Assembly: GCF_024323335.1 (NCBI RefSeq)
Contig: NC_066580.1
Location: 144,078,188-144,142,187, forward strand
Source: Lathyrus oleraceus
Lineage: Eukaryota; Streptophyta; Magnoliopsida; Fabales; Fabaceae
Direction: 5' to 3'
Length of the DNA: 64,000 nt
Positions 47,208-55,906 of the stretch are shown piece by piece. Position 1 is the first letter of the stretch. Every line of letters begins with the position of its first letter. The notes beneath the pieces were generated by a model. The model was not told the origin of the DNA and did not search any database. It saw only the letters and a program-made list of their open reading frames with translations. Made by a program: the position numbers and the translations under genes.

Positions 47208-49249
47208 TGTAACACCCTTCTAAAATACCCCAAATATTTAATTAAAATAACAATATCTCAATCAGAGTAAATATGCAATTAAGGGTGTCACACAATCATT
47301 TCACACCATTCACCATAATAACTGTCATGCTCTTTTATTATCAATTAAAACATAAAGCATTATACGCAGCGGATAGAAATCAAATCAATCATGCAAAACA
47401 TGTAACACATTACATGTAAAATTATTCAACAAGGTAAAACATCCCGTCCCGATGTTACATCTATCAGAGCATGACCCACTAAGGAACTACACTAGACTCC
47501 AAGCACTAGCTCCTACTCAATCACTGCTCGTTACCTGAAAAATAGTTGTAAGGGTGAGTTCCTCAATCGATATAATAAGCATTATAAAATATCATGTAAT
47601 GCTAAGTAAATAACACATTAATCACCCTAATCATATTACACATTCAGTAACGGCACATCAACTCAAATATCATACTCAATACCAACATAAATTCATACTC
47701 ATACTCAATGCCAACACAAACACACGCATAATATTGGAATACATCCATTCATATTATACGCCATACATACATTATGCAATGAGACTCCATGCATGCGGTA
47801 CCGACTATTCGTGAATATATAGTTCACCTCATCGATCAAATCCAGATACGGCTACCAAGCCCACTAGTCCCACTCATTTGAGACCTAGTGACTCACTCAC
47901 TAATTCCTCACCACGGGAATTAGCTACCACCAACTCACTAGTTCCTCACCACGGGAATTAGCTACCACCCCAAGGGCTATGCTATGCACGCTAATCACGT
48001 AGCATGCAAACATCAACAACAATCCACAATGATTTACTCACTAATTCCTCACCATGGGAATTAGCTACCACCATAAAGGCCACAATATGCATGCTAAATC
48101 ACCTAGCAATGCAAAATCATCAACAATAATCCACAATGGACATATGCTCACACTCTAAGCCATAAACAGTCCATTCACAATTGCATTCATAACATATACA
48201 TTCACATCATTATGCATACCATCATACATTCATCAACACATGTATCATATCATGTCAAATAATTAATCACAGTATTAGCACACTCCACTAATACCTATAC
48301 TGCTCAAAACAGCGGGAATTAATCCCTATTACATCACACGCCAATATAGGCCAATCACCAATTATGCCCACATTATTCAAATATTAATTTTTCCAATTTC
48401 CAACAGTGTTAACCGGTTAACGCCCTGGGTTAACCGGTTAACGCATCACAGAACACGCTTTCTGGCAAAACTCAACAGTGTTAACCGGTTAACGCCCTGG
48501 GTTAACCGATTAACGCAGACAGAACAGCAATATTTTCACAACTCACAACAGTGTTAACCGGTTAACGCCCTGGGTTAACCGGTTAACGCAAGCAAAACAG
48601 CAATACCTCACAATTCCTAACAGTGTTAACCGGTTAACACCCTGGGTTAACCGGTTAACGCAAGACAGAAAGCTGTTCCTGCGCTAACACGAAGCAGAAT
48701 GCAGAATTCTCCGCATTTTCCGCCGTTGGAGGACATCCGGACCTCCGATTCCGATTCCGTAAAAAGCTATACGTTCGGGAAATCACTACCCATCCAATTA
48801 CAGATTCAATTACGGCTTTAACACAACTTATCCAACACAATTTTTCAGCATTCAACATCCCAATTAGGGTCAATTCACGGTTTATCACTACCCATTATAT
48901 GTTAACCCATAATACCCATTAAACGACGATAAACCCCCCTTACCTGAGTTAATCCGGCGAATCTTTAAGCTTCAAGCTTTTCCGTTCTTCAACCCTTGCT
49001 CTCTTGCTCTTCCTCTTTGCCCTTTTCCTCTTTTCAGCCGCTTCTCTGCTTTCACGTGAAAACTCTTTTTACCAAAATGGAACCCTTTTTCCTTATTTCC
49101 AACTTATATATATATATTTTCCAATAATTATTATTCCAGTAATAATAATAATAATAATAATCCAATAATTCCAATTATTTAATTAAATTAATAAATATAA
49201 TATTAACTTAAATTAAATAATTATCTTATTTTTTTATCGGGGTGTTACA
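47208..49249 (-). repeat. 5' LTR of chromovirus
   Basis: It is nearly identical to the copy at 40,632-42,671. Differences that I can see are scattered single substitutions and a 2-base change in the TA run near 49,107. It contains the same palindrome array at 48409-48659. On the minus strand it holds the promoter for the polyprotein. Confidence 0.95.
48409..48659. repeat. Array of GTTAACCGGTTAAC palindromes (5' LTR)
   Basis: Same four-block array as in the other LTR. Here a different one of the eight palindromes carries the ACCGATT change, so the two arrays have mutated independently since insertion. Confidence 0.95.
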
Positions 49250-49684
49250 ATTAATGCAAGCATCATACATGTGAAAAAGCAATCAAATGCAATCAAATGC
49301 AGGCCCAAGGGAGTTAAATCAAATACACAATGCAACAAGGTACAAATTGCAACAAGAAAAAGCAAAATTCGGGCACATGTGCAAATGCGATTTGAGAGAG
49401 CTTCTAGAACAAGTATAGAAAGGAAGGCTGATCCTGCTGAGTTTGATTCTGTCTTTAACAGAAGCAGCCATACGATTTCTTTTGAAAGTCCATACCATAG
49501 ATACCAGTAGATAGATCATCAATGTGCCCCTGAATTCCAAAACCAAAGCACGATCATTTGTCTCATCATATGAAGCCAAGGCTGCGGCTGTAGAAATTGA
49601 AAGTCGTCTGCATTTTGGATCAAAACTCAGTAAAATCATCAAGAAGAAAAAGCTTACCTTCGTCAGCTAGCAGAAATTGAGGCA

Positions 49685-49753
49685 ATGACGGCATCAAAGA
49701 GAGTGATTCCAAGGGAAGAGTGGGAGAGGAAGCTGAATAACGTCAAGATACAG
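49685..49753 (+). pseudogene. GID8-like (LisH/CTLH protein) first-exon fragment
   Basis: An ATG opens MTASKRVIPREEWERKLNNV followed by KIQ, and then CAG/GTGAAG looks like an exon end with a splice donor. Plant GID8 homologues (a subunit of the CTLH/GID ubiquitin ligase) begin 'M..SK.VITREEWEKKLN.VKIRKED'. The match covers 23 codons and stops where that gene's first exon would plausibly end. The frame then runs 18 codons of unrelated sequence to a stop. The upstream stretch (49,520-49,684) and downstream frame (49,783-50,052, starting SVQPLSLNIMPNGLDCTVNE) look coding-like but I cannot name them. Short match, so moderate confidence. Confidence 0.5.
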
Positions 49754-50440
49754 GTGAAGAAAGCCTGCACACTAACGAGCCTATGTCTGTTCAACCGCTT
49801 TCATTGAACATCATGCCAAATGGTCTTGATTGCACTGTAAATGAAATAAATGTTACTCCCAGTGATAATGTAGCAATACCCCAGGAATTTGTAAACTCAT
49901 CTATTGAGTCTGGTGCTGATGTACAATACGGAAGGGCTGCAAATGAACTTACTCACAACCAGAATGCGCCAGTTATACCATTGGTTTGCGATGGAACATT
50001 TAAAGTTGCTTTCCAAGACCTGCATAACGAAAAAAAACGTAACAGTCATTGAATGAAGAAGCTTTTGCTCCAAATCTCACTGCAGTAAAACACAAAATAA
50101 TTACCAAGTGTTAAAATTCAGAAAAATATCCCAAAATGGAATGAAGACAAAATTCAAAGAGAAAGTGTAGGTCTGTTTACCTTTTTTCGAATTTAACAAT
50201 AAACAAGGCAATCCAAATTTGAGGATCACGAAAGGAGTTTGTAGGGACGCCCCTTCTGGGTCACCAGAGACCAAATCAAAAACCCTAAAGCTGATAGATA
50301 AATAGACAAGAAAGGAATTAGTGAGGGAGGCGATTGAAAGAAGGAGAAATTAACGGCGAAAAGATTTCAAAGAGCAAAACCCTAAATCCCAAATCAAAAA
50401 GCCAGTATTGGAAGAGAGGAGGAGGAAGATTTAAGGTCAC

Positions 50441-50760
50441 CTGATTCGTCATCGCCAAAGGTGAGATTCCCGCTTGATGTCTCTTTGAAACCGTGGATTT
50501 ACGCCCTTTGTGTTTAACGTTGTTGAGCATCTGGTTTGAGTGAGCAAGGATGAGCGATTTTGAGATCGAGAGAGGTTTGGAGTTCGTGAGATTGTAAGAG
50601 ACGAGTTTGTGAGAGGAGTTCGTGAGGGTGTGAGAGAGATGGGTGAGCGGTGATGAGCGATTTTGAGAGCAGAGAGAGATTTCGTTTGAGAGAGTTTTGA
50701 GGTAGAGAGATTCTGGGTTTGAGATTTGGGAAGAGGACGATGAAGTCTGTTACACTATTT
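50441..50760 (-). pseudogene. Unidentified gene 5' end: leader and first exon fragment
   Basis: On the minus strand 50,760-50,531 is CT-rich with repeated 'ctctct' and 'ctcac' runs, typical of a plant 5' leader. It is followed by ATG at 50,530 and 30 codons (MLNNVKHKGRKSTVSKRHQA, then GISPLAMTNQ) ending CAG/GTGACC, a good splice donor at 50,440. I do not recognise the protein. It is opposite in strand to the neighbouring GID8-like and poly(A)-binding-protein pieces. Confidence 0.35.
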
Positions 50761-51039
50761 CATTTTTCTTTCTTTAATTTATTTTAAAAACAGAATAAGT
50801 TTTTTGAAACCTTTAAATTTTTTTGTTTAAACTTCCTAAGTTTAGTTAATAAATATTTCTCTATTTTCAATTCCTATTCTGTTGAAGAACCCAACAGCCA
50901 GGCGGCTGGGTTTTAATTTTTGGTTCCTCCATCATTTATTAGGGTAGTCCAGCAGATTTCTTCTTTTATTAGTTTTAATTCTTTTTTATATTTATCTTGG
51001 TTTATATATCTGAATTAGCATTAAAGTAATAACTAGTCA

Positions 51040-51125
51040 TAGGTGGTCTGGTGGAGAGGGGTGGTTTCTAAGGTCTTTAGTGGAGTGGGTTCAATACTCA
51101 TGTATAGCATTCTATTTCTTTTGGC
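51040..51125 (+). repeat. Possible tRNA-derived SINE head
   Basis: 'ggtggtctggtgga' resembles a polymerase III box A, and 'gtgggttcaatactc' about 50 bases later resembles box B (GGTTCRANNC). A T-rich tail follows. It is weak, with no target duplication identified. Confidence 0.25.
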
Positions 51126-51437
51126 ATTTTTTTTTATGTTTATGTTTTATTATAATTTCTCTTATGCTTATAGTTTCATTGTTGTTTAGTAACACAAATT
51201 TGTTTTCTTTTAATTTCATCATCCATTCAAAACCGCTTTAAACTATAAAAAAATCATTTTTCTCGATTCAATATCGAGCCCATTTTCATACCCTTGTAAG
51301 TCGATTGCTTTTAAGCATCGCCATCAACCTCACATGGCTTACTCTTGGGCCTTCTTACAATGAGCTCTTAAGCAACATCAACTTAACTTTCAATAATTTC
51401 AAACCTCGGTACTTTAATTGTTTTAATTTAATATTCA

Positions 51438-51985
51438 AATCATTTTCTAAATAAAACGTGAAGAAAAAGGTTACCTGGATGGAATGTCCAGTCGTAATCC
51501 CGAATATTAGGCTCAAGCTGTAAGAGCTTGCAAGCCATAAATATTCGTCTTCTCTTTAACACTCCAATATTCAAAATCATTTTCTTAATAAAGTTGGAAG
51601 AAAAAGGTTACCTGGATGGAATGTCCAATCGTAATCCCGAATATTAGGCTCAAGCTGTAAGAGCTTGCAAGCCATAAATATTCGTTTTCTCTCCAAAACA
51701 CCTGTAAATATCTCAAACCATCTTCTTAATAAAGTTGGAAGAAAAAGATTACCTGGAGGGAATATCCAGTTGTAATCCCGAATATTAGGCTCAAGCTGTA
51801 AGAGCTTGCAAGCCATAAATATTCGTCTTCCCTCCAAAACATTCATAAATATTCGAATCATTTTCTTAGCAATATTGGAAAGAAACAGACTGCCTGGGTG
51901 GAATGTCCAGACGTAGTCCCGAGTATTAGACCCAAGCTGTAAGAGCTTGTAGGTCACAAGTACTCGTCTTTCAAACTTCAAAAAT
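51438..51985. repeat. Four tandem ~139-bp units with 47-nt hairpins
   Basis: Units start at about 51,469, 51,606, 51,747 and 51,888 (spacing 137, 141, 141), each beginning '(g)gttacctgg-tggaatgtcca'. Each contains a 47-nt inverted repeat at 51501-51547, 51638-51684, 51779-51825 and 51920-51966. The outer stem is CGAATATT/AATATTCG, the middle stem GGCT/AGCC, the inner stem CAAGCT/AGCTTG and the loop GTAAG. The fourth copy changes both sides of the stem together. The 134-codon minus-strand frame here is a by-product of the repeat. Confidence 0.95.
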
Positions 51986-52849
51986 ACTTAATTCCTACCT
52001 TAATACTTTTTCAATAAAGATGGAAATGGAACATGGTGTATACCGTGCACTCCTGAGACTAGGATTCGAGATGTATATCTCGCTCATCCAAGTCCTCGCC
52101 ATCACTCAAAATACATCCAACCAATCAAACTCTTTTCTCGCCGCCGTGCGACTAACAAAAAAAAAAACTTTTTTCATAAACGAAAGATATATTGTCTTAA
52201 GGTGATACAAAACAATGTTTCGGCCACAATTGTTGAGTCGAGATAAGTGACGCTTTTCCGAATGTAGATTTATAAATCCGTTCGATGTGTGGTATGCGTC
52301 CACTCCTCATCTGTTTTGGGTAAAACAATGTTTTCGTCGACTAATACAGTATGACTTTCGCTAAAATCGACCAACAAACAAACATTTTTCTACCCAGAAC
52401 TACGTAAGCCTTGATTTCTCTTTTGAGATACGTAGGAGCAGGATTCGTAAATCTTGTCAGGCCCACTAATAAAAAACTTAGGTTTAGTCCTTCGTCAAAA
52501 ATCCAAAAATATTCTTCTCTCTTATATTCTTTCTTTTCCCACCTAATAAACTGAAAAGCCTAACATTTCAAACTAACATTAACACACACAACTGACCTAA
52601 TGGTTCCCGTTGAGTACAACGGACGTGAGGGGTGCTAATACCTTCCCCTTGCGTAATCGACTCCCGAACCCTGATTTGGTTGCGATGACCATATCTTATC
52701 CTTTCTTTTGTCTTGGGTTTTATCGATATTTCCCCTTTCCTTTTTAGGAATAAATAAAGTTCGGTGGCGACTCTGTTCAGTCCATCATTGCAAGCGTGCG
52801 ATTGCGCTTCGCTTTGAAGTCGTATCCCCATTTTTCGAGGTACGACAGA

Positions 52850-52867
52850 TGGCGACTCTGCTGGGGA
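52850..52867 (+). other. Ogre primer-binding site (tRNA-Arg type)
   Basis: TGGCGACTCTGCTGGGGA begins two bases after the LTR end. It is the site described for Ogre elements as complementary to the 3' end of an arginine tRNA. Confidence 0.85.
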
Positions 52868-53090
52868 ACAGGAACATCCCTAAGTGAGTCAAGCCTAGTT
52901 AGGTCGTTTGTGTGCCTTTGTTTGTTTACCTATGTGGCTTTTCTCTATTGTTTTTACTATCTCTATTGTCATATTGATATGAATCTGTTGTATTGGTTCG
53001 ATTATGGTGCGGTACTTGGATACTCTGATTGCAAACCTTGTGGGAAAGACTTTTTACCCGAGTCTCGAGTAAAAATATAAGATAGGACGA

Positions 53091-53430
53091 GGTTGAGTAG
53101 TACGGGTCCGCGAGATGTATTTCTCGTTGGGTCGGTATGAGAACCTTACTTAGAGTAGATTCTTGAGAGGATGTTGTCGCTCGGCAAGTAAGTTGCCGTA
53201 AGCTTCGACATTTTCTTTAGGATCCATGACTCTGAGAACCATTTGTAGAACCTTAGTTCTTTTCCCAACTAGGAAAGATGGTTGCGTAGTGTGGGTCTAC
53301 GAGATGTATTTCTCGTTGGATCGATGCGAGAACCTCAATTAGAGTAGATTCTTTAGATGGAGTTGATGCCCGGCAAGTAAGTTGCCGCAGGTAGCAAACA
53401 GTCTAATGGATCCATGACTCTAGGAACTTT
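53091..53430 (+). repeat. Ogre leader, 189-bp duplication with hairpins
   Basis: Two units with a period of 189 share 'cgagatgtatttctcgttgg', 'agagtagattctt' and 'ggatccatgactct'. Each has a perfect hairpin CGGCAA-GTAAG-TTGCCG at 53182-53198 and 53371-53387. The loop and its flank (AAGTAAGT) match a splice donor. A good acceptor (TTATTTGTTTCAG) ends at 53,602, 18 bases before ORF1. The units lie between the primer site and ORF1, where packaging signals would be expected. Confidence 0.85.
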
Positions 53431-53619
53431 TTCAAAAAAAAACCTTAGACCATACCTGGTGAGAACCATGTTCCATACAAAGCAATCAGACTTATCCATG
53501 CCTCAAGCCTATTGAACCTATACAAAAAAAAATGCATTACATTCATACATTGCATCAACATCATAAAAAAGCAAGCTCTTAGCTGTCTCTTATTTGTTTC
53601 AGGAATTGAGAACTTGAAA

Positions 53620-55596
53620 ATGACAACTTCAACGAGACACACTTTCACACTTAAGTACAAGGAACCTAAGTTGGACAGTCTGAAGGATTTGATCTCTGAT
53701 TTGTCTCTCAGCAGACGTGATGAGTTCGGAAAAAACTATGGGAAAATTTTGAGCCTGCTAAATAAGAAAGTTGACTATGGAATCATCGGCTCTCTGGCAC
53801 AACATTATGATCCACCTCTGCGTTGTTTCACATTCGCTGATTTCCAGCTAGCTCCTACTTTGGAAGAAGTTGAGAGGATCGTGGGCCTCAAATTGAAAGA
53901 TTTTAATCCATTTCCAAAGCTCGAAGAAGATATGGGCCCAAAGAAGATAGCTTCGGCCCTAAGTATCAATGTCCCGACTGTTCGAGACAATTGGGCTGAA
54001 AAAGGGGGTTGCAAAGGTTTTGCCGCGATGTTTTTGGAGGATTTAGCTCTAAGGTTCAAGAAAAGTGGAAATTGGAATGCATTCTATGCTGTGGTGGCTT
54101 TATTGATCCATGGGATTGTGCTATTCCCAAATGTTGAAAAATTTGTGGATCAAGTGGCCATAGAAGTTTTTCTCTCTGGCAATCCAGTACCATTTCTCTT
54201 AGCTGACGTTTACTATGCCCTTCACGCTCGACATAAAAAGAGGGGTGGAGTGTTGTTGTGTTGTGCTCCGTTGCTTTACACTTGGTTCATGCAACACATG
54301 CCCGAAGAAGGTCCTTTTGTGGCAAAAGAACTTAAGTTTCCTCAGAAATTAGCCTCTCTCACCGCAAGTTCCATCAGATGGTATATTCGAGAGTGGGAAA
54401 CCCCAGACATTATAGTCATTTGTGGGGAATTTCCTAATGTACCGTTGTTGGGCACCAAGGGTTGCATCAACTATAACCCTATGTTATCTCGATTACAACA
54501 CGGGTACTCCATGGATGGTCCTCCTGACGCAAAGGACTTACAGCCATTTGTGCTCTCTGACATCCAAGCCAGCAATCCTGATGTAAGAGCAGTACGAAAG
54601 GCTTGGTTAAAGGTTGTAAGAAAAGGTAAAGAGTTTGGAAAAAGAAACATTCTTGCCAAAGAACCTTACACGCAATGGGTGAAAGAAAGAGTTGAGAAAA
54701 TCCAGTTGCCATTTATCTTAAAGGCTCCAGCTTTTCCTAAAACTCCTGAGCCCGAGCCCATACTCCTTGAGGACATGGAGAAACTCGCTACTAAGGTTAA
54801 GGAGCTCGAAGTGGAGAATGCTGAATTACGAATTCAGATGAACCGAGTTATCTTGGAAAATCAGAATTTGAAAGAGGAACGTAAGGGAAAAGCCCAAGAA
54901 CTTAAGGATAGCAACAAGAGAGCTAGGCTATTGGAAGACCAGAAAGATGATCTTGATCATATCCTATTAGGTTCCACATCAGTGATCCGAACCAGGAAGG
55001 AAGAGCTCAAGAAAGCTGAGTATAGGATCCGTGAGTTAGGGAGACTGTTGGATAAATCTCTTATGGATAAAAAAGAAATTAAGCTTGACTTTGAGGCACA
55101 AATCCGTGACTTGAGGGACGCTCTAAAGAAATGCGAGGAAAAGTTGTCTCGCGAGATCCTCCAAAAGAAAGAAGCTGAAAGAAACTGTCACCATCTCAGG
55201 TACCAGTTGGAAGAAGCTACTAGGAGGTTTGCAGTTTTTGAGAGCCAAGAAGGTGATGCAGCCTACTTACTCCTAAAGAATGATTGTGTGTACTGGAAGA
55301 GGTTGTATAGAGAGGCTAGAGCAACCCTAGATGAAGATCAAAAGGTCATCCAGAAACTCCAAGAGCTCTATGTTGAATGGAATGGCAAGTTCCGCAACTT
55401 GGCTAGGTTTGTTAACCTCAATATGTTGGAACTCCAAGAAAAACTCCAGGAAGCGGACTGGTGTATGTGTCCAGAAAACACACCTCCTCAAGTTTTCAAT
55501 TTCGTCAAGTTTATCAAGAAAATGATGAATGAGCTCACCACAGATCTGGCTACGATCATAAGAGCTGAGACAGAACTTAAGTTTACTTGTACTTGA
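53620..55596 (+). CDS. Ogre ORF1 protein, 658 aa
   Basis: The start is chosen at ATG 53,620 (MTTSTRHTFTLKYKEP), directly after a splice-acceptor-like TTTCAG; the frame is open 36 codons further upstream, through leader sequence. The N-terminal half (residues about 15-370) has LAQHYDPPLRCFTFADFQLA, PTLEEVERIVGL, WNAFYAVVALLIHGIVLFPN and KRGGVLLCCAPLLYTWF. These resemble the plant mobile domain and related domains of the extra ORFs of Ogre elements. The C-terminal part (about 385-600) is a long charged coiled coil (ELEVENAELRIQMNRVILEN, and so on). The function is not established; it is absent from most Ty3/gypsy lineages and could bind RNA or protein in the particle. It has no frameshift or stop. 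It is followed 310 bases later by gag. Confidence 0.85.
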   Translation: MTTSTRHTFTLKYKEPKLDSLKDLISDLSLSRRDEFGKNYGKILSLLNKKVDYGIIGSLAQHYDPPLRCFTFADFQLAPTLEEVERIVGLKLKDFNPFPKLEEDMGPKKIASALSINVPTVRDNWAEKGGCKGFAAMFLEDLALRFKKSGNWNAFYAVVALLIHGIVLFPNVEKFVDQVAIEVFLSGNPVPFLLADVYYALHARHKKRGGVLLCCAPLLYTWFMQHMPEEGPFVAKELKFPQKLASLTASSIRWYIREWETPDIIVICGEFPNVPLLGTKGCINYNPMLSRLQHGYSMDGPPDAKDLQPFVLSDIQASNPDVRAVRKAWLKVVRKGKEFGKRNILAKEPYTQWVKERVEKIQLPFILKAPAFPKTPEPEPILLEDMEKLATKVKELEVENAELRIQMNRVILENQNLKEERKGKAQELKDSNKRARLLEDQKDDLDHILLGSTSVIRTRKEELKKAEYRIRELGRLLDKSLMDKKEIKLDFEAQIRDLRDALKKCEEKLSREILQKKEAERNCHHLRYQLEEATRRFAVFESQEGDAAYLLLKNDCVYWKRLYREARATLDEDQKVIQKLQELYVEWNGKFRNLARFVNLNMLELQEKLQEADWCMCPENTPPQVFNFVKFIKKMMNELTTDLATIIRAETELKFTCT

Positions 55597-55906
55597 ATTT
55601 GAATTGTTGGTGTTTAAATCTTTTGTATTCGAATCATGTGTACTTGAAGTTAAATCCTTTTGTATTCGAATTTGATTTTGATTAATGGAAGTTGTCATTT
55701 TGGGTCTCAATTATTACATGTTGTTCTTATATTCTAACATTGCTGGAATAAATAATAAAGATAACTAAGAGTTTTGCAAACAAGATGCATCCATACATGC
55801 ATTCATACATTTTCAAAAAACAGAGTCTCATTCTGTCCTTTCTTCCTCCAGTTTCACGTTGAATTTTCAACACCAGTATAATACTCGTGCCAGAGCTCAT
55901 CAAAGA

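Larger units (their letters stand above)
40632..49249 (-). mobile_element. Tekay-like chromovirus (Ty3/gypsy), nearly intact
   Basis: It is an 8,618-bp element on the minus strand with LTRs of 2,040 and 2,042 bp, a tRNA-Met-type primer site, one long gag-pol frame and a polypurine tract. It is flanked by ATTAA at 40627-40631 and 49250-49254, the 5-bp target duplication. The LTRs differ at only about a dozen positions that I could count by eye, so it inserted recently. It sits inside the 5' LTR of the Ogre element. Three gag zinc knuckles and a C-terminal chromodomain-like tail point to the Tekay/Del group; the exact lineage is inference. Confidence 0.93.
49255..52847 (+). repeat. Ogre 5' LTR, second part
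   Basis: It resumes after the chromovirus duplication. Up to about 50,760 it holds pieces that look like host exons. From 50,760 it is AT-rich. At 51,440-51,985 it has four tandem hairpin units. From 52,015 it matches the solo LTR at 36,630-37,371. It ends GAGGTACGACA. Part one plus part two is about 5.37 kb, within the range known for Ogre LTRs. Confidence 0.75.

Noticed and set aside
50885..50925. GC-rich inverted repeat (CAGCC...GGCTG) as a Helitron 3' hairpin
   Set aside because: No CTRR terminus follows at the expected distance, so there is no support for a Helitron end.
51577..51981. 134-residue minus-strand protein with three repeats
   Set aside because: It is an open frame produced by the 141-bp spacing (a multiple of 3) of the hairpin units; it has no start context or homology and lies within an LTR.
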